In this document: in pieces, positions 1-7,100 of the stretch
Layout: each line of letters starts with the position of its first letter
Position numbering within the stretch: position 1 is the first letter of the stretch
DNA from: DASPOF01 sp035626155
GTDB taxonomy: Bacteria; Desulfobacterota; Binatia; Binatales; Binataceae
Assembly: GCA_035626155.1 (NCBI GenBank)
Contig: DASPOF010000023.1
Span: forward strand, 1 to 29,051
Reading direction: 5' to 3'
Length of the DNA: 29,051 nucleotides
Translations under genes and position numbers: made by a program
Notes under the pieces: generated by a model
What the model was told of the DNA's origin: nothing
Seen by the model: only the letters and a program-made list of their open reading frames with translations
The model's database searches: none

Positions 1-395
1 CGCAGGCTTTCCGGGCTATCCAGCCTAAGATTGGAGGAGTAAGTCTTTCCACTGTCAGGGTCGTAGATCCAGCCGTTCCCCCACAGGTTCGGATCGCGGC
101 GGTCAGGAATGAATCCGCCAAGGATAGTTAATCCGATGAGCTTTCGCGTGCGTAGCCGAGGGTCCGGATTTTCGGAGTCGACTGCGTCGGTCCCGTTTTT
201 CTCGAAAGGGTCTTTCAGGCAGATAATCTTGCCGCAAAGCTCGTTGCCGCATTCTTCAATCTGAATGCGGGATTGCCCGTCGTCGGTGGCCCAGATTCCT
301 ATCGGGGTGAAATTTGCACTCGCGGACCCTGCAGAAACAACCGTCGGATGGCCAATCGTTACGGCCGCCAGGACCAGGATGGCTGCGCTCTTCAT
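1..395 (-). CDS. DUF2147 family exported protein (partial, C-terminus cut by window edge)
   Basis: Reading the minus strand from ATG at 395 gives an uninterrupted frame to the window edge, about 131 residues. It begins with a Sec-type signal peptide (MKSAAILVLAAVTIG, followed by small residues up to about residue 27). The mature part has the DUF2147 pattern: G-x-W near the start, then I-Q-I-E-x-CG-x-x-LCGKI, then R-x-RKLIG, then WG-NGWIYDP-SGKTY. DUF2147 proteins are periplasmic or outer-surface beta-rich proteins of unknown function, usually 120–150 aa, so only a few residues are probably missing. The ATG overlaps the stop of the acetyltransferase gene in an ATGA junction, so translation is probably coupled. 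No separate Shine-Dalgarno site is visible. Family assignment is firm; function is unknown. Confidence 0.82.
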   Translation of the reverse strand, partial: MKSAAILVLAAVTIGHPTVVSAGSASANFTPIGIWATDDGQSRIQIEECGNELCGKIICLKDPFEKNGTDAVDSENPDPRLRTRKLIGLTILGGFIPDRRDPNLWGNGWIYDPDSGKTYSSNLRLDSPESL

Positions 396-1006
396 CGGGC
401 AGCCCGCCGCATGAACCAGTTCGGAACGTTTAGAACCGTCGCTTCGCCTATGAGCCGAAATCCGAACTTTTCATAGAATTTGACGTTCTGCGGTTTATCC
501 GTCTCCAGATAGCCGACGCTGTTTGCCTGTTCGATGCGTTTGCAATACTCCGTCATCACGACAGACCCGATGCCCTTTCCTTGCAGGTGCGCATCGACCG
601 CGACCGGACCCAGATGCCAGTGAGGTTCAGCAAGGTCGTGGGCTGCCCACAGGCTCAGCCATCGGGCGAGGCGCGCGAACGCTGAGGGACCGACCCCCAC
701 CAACATGCGGAGCGCCAGAGGCAGTTTCTCAAAAGATCCCGGTTGGCAAGTGGCCGAGGGCATATTACCGGCGACGGCAACCAGTGTTTCCCCGTCGAAT
801 GCCGCCAGCACGGAGCCCTTGCGGAACGTCATCGGCACGGCAATGCGAAACATGCTGCGCACCCGGGCGGAGCGCCGCACCGGGTCATCGCCGAAGGCCG
901 CGATGTTCAGCGGGTTATCGCGCATGCCTCGGGCGGTCAGATCCGCTGCGAGTGTGAGTTCTTCGCGATGCAACTCGCGTACGGAGAGGCGATTCTCCAT
1001 GTGCAT
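392..1006 (-). CDS. GNAT family N-acetyltransferase
   Basis: A 204-aa protein with the GNAT acetyl-CoA fold. Motif A is visible as LGPVAVDAHLQGKGIGS (about residues 132–148, Q-x-x-G-x-G pyrophosphate loop). Motif B follows as YLETDKPQNVKFYEKFGF. The substrate cannot be told from sequence. An AGGAG sits four bases before the first ATG and ten before a second in-frame ATG two codons later (MHMEN), so translation may start at position 1000 instead. The gene runs divergently from a TetR regulator and overlaps the DUF2147 gene by four bases, forming a two-gene unit that the regulator may control. A second GNAT of the same length and similar motif B lies at 18296–18910. Confidence 0.88.
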   Translation of the reverse strand: MHMENRLSVRELHREELTLAADLTARGMRDNPLNIAAFGDDPVRRSARVRSMFRIAVPMTFRKGSVLAAFDGETLVAVAGNMPSATCQPGSFEKLPLALRMLVGVGPSAFARLARWLSLWAAHDLAEPHWHLGPVAVDAHLQGKGIGSVVMTEYCKRIEQANSVGYLETDKPQNVKFYEKFGFRLIGEATVLNVPNWFMRRAAR

Positions 1007-1067
1007 GCGGCTCCTGTGGACGGCGTGCTTTCAACCGGCGGCGGCGCCTGCCGCTTGCGGCGTTGCC

Positions 1068-1108
1068 GTAATATCGTTACATATCCTTGTTACATATCGC
1101 CGTTACAG
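1068..1108. promoter_or_regulatory. Candidate TetR operator: three 13-bp-spaced direct repeats
   Basis: In the 119-bp spacer between the divergent GNAT and tetR genes, TTACATAT occurs at 1077–1084 and 1090–1097, and a third partial copy TTACAG at 1103–1108, all exactly 13 bp apart. The first copy also forms an inverted repeat with GTAA at 1068–1071 (GTAA-N5-TTAC). The block is AT-rich in otherwise GC-rich DNA and ends just before the tetR ribosome-binding site. Local repeats in a divergent promoter next to a TetR gene are typical of autoregulation. Which repeat the protein binds is inference. Confidence 0.45.
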
Positions 1109-1125
1109 AATCAAGGAGAGCTTGA

Positions 1126-1722
1126 ATGCCGAAGCAAGTCGATGCCGATCGCAGGCGCTCCGAGTTCGTCGACGCGACCTGGCGAGTCATAACCCGGGAA
1201 GGCCTTCGTGCGGTCACGCTGCGCCGCGTCGCCGCAGAAGCGCAGTGCACTACCGGCTCGCTCACGCACTATTTCACCAGCCGCGAAGCTCTGCTCATCG
1301 AAGCGCTTCGCGCGGCGCATCACGATGCGGCCGCGCGCATCGCGCGGGTCGTGGAGGAAATCAAGGATGATTCCAAGCGCCTGGAAGCGGTCGTGCTAGA
1401 GGCGCTCCCGCTGGATGGCACGCGCATGATGGAGTGGAAGACGCGGCTTGCGGTCTGGGCCGAGGCTTCGGCGAGCCCGGTGCTGAGGCGCGAAAACACC
1501 CGTCGATACCGCCAATGGAGCGACCTGCTTGCCCGCTGTTTGTCCCCGATAATCGGTCGCCGCGGCGACCTCAGGCGTGAGGTTGTGCTGCTGACCGGAC
1601 TGGTCGATGGCCTGGCGTTGCGAATGCTTCTGCATGAAGAAGGACAGACCGGTACGAGTAAGTCCGAAGCGATTGCAGACTTGCGATCCTACCTGCGAAG
1701 ACTCCAGGGGACCTATCGATAG
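1126..1722 (+). CDS. TetR/AcrR family transcriptional regulator
   Basis: A 198-aa protein with an N-terminal TetR helix-turn-helix: FVDATWRVITREGLRAVTLRRVAAEA, then TGSLTHYFTSREALLIEAL (residues about 14–62). The T-x-G-S-L-x-H-Y-F pattern is of the BetI/AcrR recognition-helix type. The all-helical C-terminal ligand domain (about 70–198) carries no recognisable ligand signature. Start choice is firm: AAGGAG lies seven bases before ATG 1126. The gene is divergent from the GNAT–DUF2147 pair and sits beside 13-bp direct repeats, so it probably represses itself and that pair. The effector is unknown. Confidence 0.9.
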   Translation: MPKQVDADRRRSEFVDATWRVITREGLRAVTLRRVAAEAQCTTGSLTHYFTSREALLIEALRAAHHDAAARIARVVEEIKDDSKRLEAVVLEALPLDGTRMMEWKTRLAVWAEASASPVLRRENTRRYRQWSDLLARCLSPIIGRRGDLRREVVLLTGLVDGLALRMLLHEEGQTGTSKSEAIADLRSYLRRLQGTYR

Positions 1723-1810
1723 GAGGGGTCTCCAACACGCGCGGACCGACTGCGCGATGCATCGATTTGAGGCCGTCCCCGTTTGCGTTTCAGCGTGTCG
1801 CTTCCATGCC

Positions 1811-2083
1811 CTAGACCAGCTCGATTGTAATGCGGCGGCCGACGATGGCCGCAGCCCGCTGAAGGCTCGAGAGCGTGATGTCGTCTTTCGCACTAAGGAG
1901 CCGGTCAACCTGTGTGCGGCTGGTTTTCAGCAGCGTAGCCATTCTGTTCTTCGAGATTTTTTTCTTCTTCATGGCTTCGGCAAGCTGCCAGGCTACGACC
2001 TCCTTGACTGCCTGCGCCTCCTCGAAAATGCCCTCCTCCTTGAGGAAGTCATCGACGCTCGAACCCATGTGTTTATTCCTCAT
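1811..2083 (-). CDS. XRE-family HTH protein, antitoxin-like
   Basis: A 90-aa protein. Start ATG 2083 has an AAGGAG eight bases upstream; the frame extends further upstream, but without matching sequence. The N-terminus (MRNKHMGSSVDDFLKEEG) and the helix-turn-helix (ISKNRMATLLKTSRTQVDRLL, about residues 42–62), followed by LSSLQRAAAIVGRRITIELV, match the small XRE proteins usually encoded just after a HigB/RelE-type toxin. No intact toxin gene is present: the preceding minus-strand frame is only 44 codons long and overlaps this gene by an ATGA junction. It may therefore be an orphan antitoxin or a stand-alone regulator. An AT-rich block at about 2150–2185 upstream could hold its promoter. Confidence 0.75.
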   Translation of the reverse strand: MRNKHMGSSVDDFLKEEGIFEEAQAVKEVVAWQLAEAMKKKKISKNRMATLLKTSRTQVDRLLSAKDDITLSSLQRAAAIVGRRITIELV

Positions 2084-2214
2084 TGCTCCAACTCCTTGGG
2101 ACTTTCTTTGGCTGAGCGCCGTCGGCCATCCTGCACCGCGCTTAGGACGTTGTATTTTAAATTGTGCAGCGGCCCAAATAATTTGGCGTGGGGAAACCCA
2201 TCGCTCCGCCTCAC
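2080..2214 (-). pseudogene. Short ORF overlapping the antitoxin gene; possible toxin remnant
   Basis: A 44-codon minus-strand frame from GTG 2214 to TGA 2080, ending in a four-base ATGA overlap with the XRE gene, the usual toxin–antitoxin junction. Its middle (PHAKLFGPLHNLKY) and tail (RRRSAKESPKELEQ) loosely resemble the R-P-H-x-K-x-L-x-G-x-L-x-x-L and K-K-x-x-K-T-P-x-x-E-[IL] segments of HigB/RelE-type toxins. The beta strands between them are missing. The frame is closed by a TGA a few codons further upstream and has no ribosome-binding site. A decayed or internally deleted toxin gene is the best guess; a chance ORF is the alternative. Confidence 0.3.
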
Positions 2215-2295
2215 CGCCCACCCGACGGCATGCCCGGGAAGGGATCACGGGCTAAGGCCGGCCGCGCGAAGATGCACCCGATCATGGCGGCGGCC

Positions 2296-2335
2296 TTGAC
2301 CCCCTCACGACAAACTGATAATGATTCTCAATATT
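2296..2335 (+). promoter_or_regulatory. feoAB promoter with Fur box
   Basis: Positions 2317–2335 read GATAATGATTCTCAATATT, matching the 19-bp Fur consensus (GATAATGATAATCATTATC) at 15 of 19 positions, with the left nine bases perfect. A -35-like TTGACC lies at 2296–2301, and a -10-like GATAAT (2317–2322, 15-bp spacer) or TAATGA (2319–2324, 17-bp spacer) falls inside the Fur box. Iron-loaded Fur bound here would cover the -10 element and repress feoAB when iron is plentiful. The site overlaps an upstream in-frame ATG at 2321, which favours ATG 2342 as the real feoA start. Confidence 0.75.
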
Positions 2336-2341
2336 GGGGCT

Positions 2342-2572
2342 ATGACCGCGCCGCTCAATCGCCTCCTCCCGGGCCAGTCCGCCACCATCAGCGCGGTGGA
2401 TGGCAACGGCCAAATCCGCCAACGCATGATTGCGCTGGGTTTGCGCCACGGCAAGCGGGTGACCGTCATCCGCCGGGCGCTGATGAACGGCCCGATCCAG
2501 GTTCGCGTTGGTACCACCGACCTCATCCTGCGGCGCAGCGATGCAGCCAACGTCCGCGTCGTTACAACCTGA
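2342..2572 (+). CDS. feoA: Ferrous iron transport protein A
   Basis: A 76-aa SH3-like FeoA domain: LLPGQSATISAV near the start, then QRMIALGLRHGKRVTVIRRA (R-x-x-[ED/A]-LGL-x-x-G pattern), then GPIQVRVGTTDLILRRSDA. FeoA is a small cytoplasmic partner of the FeoB iron permease. Start ATG 2342 is preferred over ATG 2321 because the latter lies within the Fur box and -10 region. The ribosome-binding site is poor (GGGG directly upstream), and the leader would be very short. The feoB frame overlaps its 3' end, so the two are co-translated. Confidence 0.92.
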   Translation: MTAPLNRLLPGQSATISAVDGNGQIRQRMIALGLRHGKRVTVIRRALMNGPIQVRVGTTDLILRRSDAANVRVVTT

Positions 2573-4394
2573 TGCGGTGAAGCGCGTCGCGCTGGTCGGT
2601 ATGCCGAACACCGGCAAATCGACCGTGTTCAATCGCCTGACCGGAGCGGCCGCGCGCATCGGCAACTGGCCGGGCATCACGGTGGACGTGATGTCGGCCA
2701 CCATCCCGCTCGGCGGCGAGCCGGTCGAGGTCGTCGACCTGCCGGGCCTTTACGATTTCCACGGTTTCAGCGAGGACGAGAGGGTTGCGCGCCGGTTCAT
2801 CGAGGATCAGCACGTCGATGTCCTGGTCGTGATTCTGAACGCCGCGCAACTGGACCGCCAGCTCGGCCTTGCGCTTCAGATGCGGGATCTCGGAATCCCC
2901 ACCCTGCTCGTGCTCAACATGGCCGACGAGGCGCGCGGACTCGGCATCCATATCGATACCGCGAAGCTTGCGGCGGGGCTTCACATCCCGGTCCGACTGT
3001 TGAGCGCCAAGTATGGCGACGGATTCGAGGAAGCTATCGAGTCGATTACGACCCTCTTGAGGCCGCATCCGGCGGATGAGGCCGCGCAGTTCCCGTGCGG
3101 CCATCAATGGGGTCCAAGCTGCAAGGATTGCTGCCTCGCCCAGCCGGTCCGGGCCGGCGAGCAGCTCGATTCCCTGATCGCTGCTGCCGTCCACACGCCA
3201 TCGTCGCTGCCCGAGGGCTGGACCGGCAGGCTCGATCGCGTCCTTCTCCATCAAACACTCGGCTTGCCGCTATTCTTCGTCGGGATGTTCGCCGGCTTCG
3301 AGGTGGTTTATCGGATCGGGACCCGGCTTCAGGATTTGCTCTCATGGGTGCTCAACGCCTTCCAGGCCGCAGTGCTCATCCCCGCCATCGCGGGATGGCC
3401 CAGGCTTGCGCACAGCTTTGTGCTCGAAGGGGTCTGGGGTGGCATGAGCACGATCGTGACTTTCCTGCCGGTGGTGGTCGTCTTCCTGATGTTCATCGCC
3501 ATCGTTGAGGACACCGGGTACCTGGCGCGGGCGGCTTTCCTGATGGACGGCTTCATGGCGCGGCTTGGACTCGACGGGCGAAGCTTTGTGATGCAGTTGA
3601 TGGGCTTCGGATGCAACGTGCCGGCGATCATGAGCACGCGGGTGATGCGGTCGCGGGCGCTCAGGCTGCTCACGATGATGGTGGTGCCGTTCTCGCTGTG
3701 CTCGGCGCGCTTGCAGGTGTTCCTGTTTCTGACGGCCGCGATGTTCTCGCGGCGCGCGGCGCCGCTGGTGCTGTTCAGCCTCTACCTGATGAGCTTCGTG
3801 GTCGCGATTACGACCGCCTGGCTGTGGAGCGGGCGCTATCGCGATCCTGAACCGCTGATGCTCGAGATGCCGCCTTATCGGCTGCCCACGCCAAAGCAGT
3901 TGCTGCTGCAAGCCGTGGAGGAAGCCCGCCACTTCCTCAAGGCTGCGAGCGGATTCATCATGGCCGGGGTGATCGCGGTCTGGTTCCTGACCCACATCCC
4001 GGCCGACGTGCCAGCGGCTAGCCCCGCGACGCTGGCGGGCCATCTGGCAACGGTCATGGCGCCGGTGTTCCGGCCGCTCGGGATCGATCCGCTGCTCAGC
4101 GTCACGCTGCTGTTTGGACTGATCGCGAAGGAGATCGTGATCGGGGCGCTCGCGGTCATTTATCGCACGGGCACGACGAATCTTGCCGGCGCGCTCGCGG
4201 CAAATCTCAACTGCGCGGCGGCCTACAGTTTCATGCTGTTCACGCTGGTTTATACGCCGTGCCTGTCGACGATCGCGGCGCTCAGGCAGGAGTCGAGAAG
4301 CTGGCGATTCACGTTGCTCGCGATGGGATGGTCATTGGCGCTCGCGTGGGCCGTGAGCTTCGCCTTCTACCAATCCACTCGCCTGTTCGGCTAG
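2541..4394 (+). CDS. feoB: Ferrous iron transporter B (GTPase-permease)
   Basis: From ATG 2541 (617 aa) the protein has an N-terminal G domain: G1 GMPNTGKST (about 20–28), switch I GNWPGITVD, G3 DLPGLYDF (66–73), G4 NMAD (126–129), G5 SAK (155–157). A linker holds a Cys/His cluster, C196-x-H198-x5-C204-x2-C207-C208. The two Gate/permease blocks contain the FeoB motifs GFGCNVPA (about 365–372), FGLIAKEIV and YTPCLSTIAA. It imports Fe2+ across the inner membrane. It is short for the family (usually 700–770 aa). Alternative starts are TTG 2508 and GTG 2577; the first G1 strand begins right after 2577. The gene overlaps feoA by 32 bases. No feoC gene follows; a hairpin comes directly after the stop. 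Confidence 0.95.
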   Translation: MQPTSASLQPDAVKRVALVGMPNTGKSTVFNRLTGAAARIGNWPGITVDVMSATIPLGGEPVEVVDLPGLYDFHGFSEDERVARRFIEDQHVDVLVVILNAAQLDRQLGLALQMRDLGIPTLLVLNMADEARGLGIHIDTAKLAAGLHIPVRLLSAKYGDGFEEAIESITTLLRPHPADEAAQFPCGHQWGPSCKDCCLAQPVRAGEQLDSLIAAAVHTPSSLPEGWTGRLDRVLLHQTLGLPLFFVGMFAGFEVVYRIGTRLQDLLSWVLNAFQAAVLIPAIAGWPRLAHSFVLEGVWGGMSTIVTFLPVVVVFLMFIAIVEDTGYLARAAFLMDGFMARLGLDGRSFVMQLMGFGCNVPAIMSTRVMRSRALRLLTMMVVPFSLCSARLQVFLFLTAAMFSRRAAPLVLFSLYLMSFVVAITTAWLWSGRYRDPEPLMLEMPPYRLPTPKQLLLQAVEEARHFLKAASGFIMAGVIAVWFLTHIPADVPAASPATLAGHLATVMAPVFRPLGIDPLLSVTLLFGLIAKEIVIGALAVIYRTGTTNLAGALAANLNCAAAYSFMLFTLVYTPCLSTIAALRQESRSWRFTLLAMGWSLALAWAVSFAFYQSTRLFG

Positions 4395-4401
4395 CCGCCG
4401 A

Positions 4402-4430
4402 AAAAAAAGGCGGCCCGGATTGGGCCGCCT
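4402..4430 (-). terminator. Rho-independent terminator between feoB and the zinc-ribbon gene
   Basis: GGCGGCCC (4410–4417) pairs perfectly with GGGCCGCC (4423–4430) around a five-base loop. On the minus strand the hairpin is followed by eight T residues (the A run at 4402–4409). This is a standard intrinsic terminator for the minus-strand zinc-ribbon gene. On the plus strand the hairpin follows the feoB stop by 15 bases but lacks a T run, so it would end feoB transcripts only weakly. Confidence 0.8.
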
Positions 4431-4449
4431 CCGACGGATTCCAGAAAAA

Positions 4450-4635
4450 TTAGTGCTTGGTCTCGATTCGCCGGCCGTAGGTGACTTCGCCTTTGTCGAC
4501 GCGGAGGCTGAACCCGCATTCCGGGTTGGTGCACACCCACGCCTTGAACAGCACCGAAGCGCCCTCCTGTCCGTAATCCGACAATGGGATCAGGGTCCCA
4601 TTGTTACACTTTTGGCACTTCGGCCACTCCATCAT
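4450..4635 (-). CDS. Small zinc-ribbon protein
   Basis: A 61-aa protein with four cysteines arranged as C7-x2-C10 and C35-x4-C40, separated by a 24-residue stretch. This is a minimal zinc ribbon similar to those in small nucleic-acid-binding or transcription-associated proteins. The exact family is not recognised. A strong AAGGAGGGAGG lies before tandem ATGs at 4635 and 4632; either could be used. The gene is convergent with feoB, has its own terminator, and contains a perfect 9-bp inverted repeat near its 5' end (4581–4604). Function unknown. Confidence 0.75.
   Translation of the reverse strand: MMEWPKCQKCNNGTLIPLSDYGQEGASVLFKAWVCTNPECGFSLRVDKGEVTYGRRIETKH
4581..4604. repeat. Perfect 9-bp inverted repeat inside the zinc-ribbon gene
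   Basis: ACAATGGGA (4581–4589) and TCCCATTGT (4596–4604) are exact reverse complements separated by six bases. It lies about 30–55 bases into the zinc-ribbon coding sequence. It could form an mRNA hairpin or be a protein-binding site; it could also be a by-product of the Asn-Asn-Gly-Thr-Leu-Ile-Pro-Leu codons. Confidence 0.6.
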
Positions 4636-4797
4636 CCTCCCTCCTTCAGACCGACCCGAAACCGCTACATCCCGTCTCGAAAGTTATCCGACCCCATAAT
4701 CTAAAGCAACGATGCCGGTTTGTCCGGGCAGGGCGCCCGACGAGCGCGCGCGGAGACACCATCGCGCCCGCAGCGCGCACGTCGTAAACTGGTCACG

Positions 4798-5547
4798 ATG
4801 CTCTGGTCGGCGAAAATTGCCGCAGTTCGGCGAACGCGCGCGATTGTGGTCGTCGCGGGCATGGCGGCGTTCTCGATATCCGTGCACTCTGCGCTCCATG
4901 CCCAGGATGCGCCGGCGATCCGCAGCCAGGGCGGCCAGACCCTCGAGGTAGCACCGGTCGCTCCAATCGCTCCTGCGCCCCAGAACCCCGCACCAGGCGC
5001 ATCGGATGACAACACGCGAGTCATCCCCACGATACCGCCCGAAGACCAGGTGCTGGTCTTGCCGCAGGCCAGCAGCGACTTCCTCGGAAAGTGGGGCGGC
5101 CATCTGACGCTGACCACTCATTACGGCGAGGGCCAGCCGCCCGCCGACGCGATCGTGAGCCTGATGTTCGGACAGCGCGAGGGCCACGTCGTGCTCGCCA
5201 CCACGGTGCTCGGCAACGCGGACAGCCAGATTCTCGACTACCACGCCGACACCGACGGGCCGCGCGCGGTAAAGCTCGAACTGAGCGGGCTGGATATCAG
5301 CACCCGCCCGCCGCTTCGCCACGTCGAGAAGCTGACTCTGGCGCTCTCCGACGACAACCAGATCCGATGTCACAAGCTGGTGGACATTTACCTGGCCGGG
5401 ATGAGCGATCCGCTGCTGGAGGCCGAGTACGACGGCACCTTGCATACGCTGACGCGCCGCGAGGACCGGATGCTCAGCGAGGAGGTGCTCCGCCGAGGCG
5501 CGGTCCCGCGCCTGCGCATCGAGGAAGGCAATCCGCCGCCTGACTGA
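4798..5547 (+). CDS. Exported protein of unknown function
   Basis: Taken from ATG 4798 the product is 249 aa. The N-terminus is basic (RRTR), followed by a hydrophobic stretch (AIVVVAGMAAFSISV) and an ALHA-Q cleavage-like site near residue 36, so it is probably exported. A Pro/Ala-rich linker (about 45–95) leads to a globular part starting DFLGKWGGHLTLTTHYG, with many alternating hydrophobic and polar residues suggesting a beta-rich fold. The frame is open further upstream to 4720, but that part has no signal-like character. No clear ribosome-binding site is visible. No domain is recognised. The gene stands alone between the divergent zinc-ribbon gene and the convergent spoVR operon. Confidence 0.7.
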   Translation: MLWSAKIAAVRRTRAIVVVAGMAAFSISVHSALHAQDAPAIRSQGGQTLEVAPVAPIAPAPQNPAPGASDDNTRVIPTIPPEDQVLVLPQASSDFLGKWGGHLTLTTHYGEGQPPADAIVSLMFGQREGHVVLATTVLGNADSQILDYHADTDGPRAVKLELSGLDISTRPPLRHVEKLTLALSDDNQIRCHKLVDIYLAGMSDPLLEAEYDGTLHTLTRREDRMLSEEVLRRGAVPRLRIEEGNPPPD

Positions 5548-5633
5548 TTTATTGATCTCGGACCGATCGGGCCGGCGCGAGGATGGGATGGGTTCGCTCT
5601 ACGTTTCGACGAGGCGTTGCGCGCGCGCGGCGC

Positions 5634-7100
5634 TCACTTGAGTCCGCGCACGGAGAAGCCCCGCTCATTGCAGCACAAGAGCGAGCGCTTGCCGTCGAGC
5701 GTCGTCTCCATCACGACCTCGCGGGCCCACAGCCGCTGGAGGTAGGCCATGGTCTTCTCGGCATACTCCAGGTGAAGGTCGCGCCCGTCATGATAATGCT
5801 TCAGATAGAGCGTGCGATTTGAGCCAAAGTCCGCGTCCTCGACTTTGATCACCGGAATCGAATTCATCCCGACGTTTTTGATCAAGGTCTCCTTGACCTG
5901 GCTCCATTGCTCGTCGTCGGCGACTTTCGTGACGACCAGTTCCTCGCCGCGCGCCTCGTACTGGAAGATATCCATCTCGCGCATGAGGTCTTCGGTCAGG
6001 TAGCGGCGCAGGAATGAAGTATCGCGCTCGACTTCGCGCACCTCGAAGAGCTTGTCGCGTCCCGGCTTGTCGGGCGCGCCGTCGCGCTTGATCTCCTCGG
6101 GCGTGGGGTTGGTCCAGCGGCGGTAGATTTCCTCCCAGATTTTGAGACCGAGATGGTACGGGTTGATCTGGCCCGGAATCGGGCGGACCACCTGGTTGTG
6201 GCGGACGATGAACTCGAGGTGCAGGCCCTGGTCCATCTCGAGCGAATCGAGGATTTTCTTGTGCCAGTAGCTGGCCCATCCCTCGTTCATGATCTTGGTC
6301 TCGATCATCGGGAGGAAGAACTTCTGCTCCTCGTCGGCCATCGTCAGCAGGTCCTTTTCCCACTCGGCGAGGTACGGGTTGTGATCGCGAATGAAGAGCA
6401 GGAGGTCGTCGTCGGGTTCGAGCGGGACCTTGTGGAGGTCGGGTTCGACGACGGGCTGGCGCGCGTGAATTTTCTGGAACGGGTCGAGGCGCGGCTGCGC
6501 CGCCTCGTGGGCACGCTCGATTTGCTCCTTGCGCCCAAGCTTGCGAATCGCGAGGTTTCGCCGGCACTGGAATGCAAGCGCATGGGCGGCATCGAGGATG
6601 CGCTCGATTTTCTCCATCCCGATCGAGGGGTCCTCGACGTAGCGCCGCACCCGCATCGCGTGCGCCTTGAATGATTCGATCGTGAGATCGGCGCGGGTCG
6701 CCTTGAACGTGAAATTGTTCTTGAAGAAATCGTTGTGCCCGTACACGTGCGCCATCGTCAGGATTTGCAGGAGCAGCGTGTTGTCGCGCATCAGGTAGGC
6801 GATCGCGGGACTCGAGTTGATCACCATCTCGTACGGAAGCCCGCTCACCCCGTGATCGTAGAGCGTCTTGAGCTTTTCGTACGCCTTGCCGTAGGACCAG
6901 TGCGGATAGTGCGACGGCATCCCCGAGTACGCCATGTACCCGAGCATCTGATTGTGGTCGCAGATCTCGAACTCCTGGGGAAAGCAGTCGAGACCGAACT
7001 CATCGAGCTTGGCGCGAATCCGCCGGTCCCACTCGACCAGATCGCCAACCGTGTATGCGGGCATTCCTGCTCCCTTCGATGCGGCCGGGCTGGTGCTCAT
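5634..7100 (-). CDS. SpoVR family protein
   Basis: A 488-aa protein with the hallmarks of SpoVR/YcgB: the N-terminal DLVEWDRRIRAKLDEFGLDCFPQEFE region, WSYGKAYEKLKTLYDHG, the conserved HVYGHNDFFKNN, IRDHNPYLAEWEKDLL and MNEGWASYWHKKIL. Family members are about 470–510 aa. In Bacillus, SpoVR is needed for spore cortex formation. Outside spore formers it travels with PrkA and YeaH and its biochemical role is not settled. Start ATG 7100 overlaps the yeaH stop by four bases (ATGA); the open frame upstream of it is only overlap with yeaH. It is the last gene of the prkA–yeaH–spoVR operon. Confidence 0.93.
   Translation of the reverse strand: MSTSPAASKGAGMPAYTVGDLVEWDRRIRAKLDEFGLDCFPQEFEICDHNQMLGYMAYSGMPSHYPHWSYGKAYEKLKTLYDHGVSGLPYEMVINSSPAIAYLMRDNTLLLQILTMAHVYGHNDFFKNNFTFKATRADLTIESFKAHAMRVRRYVEDPSIGMEKIERILDAAHALAFQCRRNLAIRKLGRKEQIERAHEAAQPRLDPFQKIHARQPVVEPDLHKVPLEPDDDLLLFIRDHNPYLAEWEKDLLTMADEEQKFFLPMIETKIMNEGWASYWHKKILDSLEMDQGLHLEFIVRHNQVVRPIPGQINPYHLGLKIWEEIYRRWTNPTPEEIKRDGAPDKPGRDKLFEVREVERDTSFLRRYLTEDLMREMDIFQYEARGEELVVTKVADDEQWSQVKETLIKNVGMNSIPVIKVEDADFGSNRTLYLKHYHDGRDLHLEYAEKTMAYLQRLWAREVVMETTLDGKRSLLCCNERGFSVRGLK

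Noticed and set aside
1712..1723. 12-bp palindrome CCTATCGATAGG over the tetR stop codon
   Set aside because: No T run or larger stem, so not a terminator; a single short palindrome is expected by chance.
3342..4043. 233-codon minus-strand frame opposite feoB
   Set aside because: Low-complexity His/Arg/Gln-rich shadow of the FeoB membrane region.
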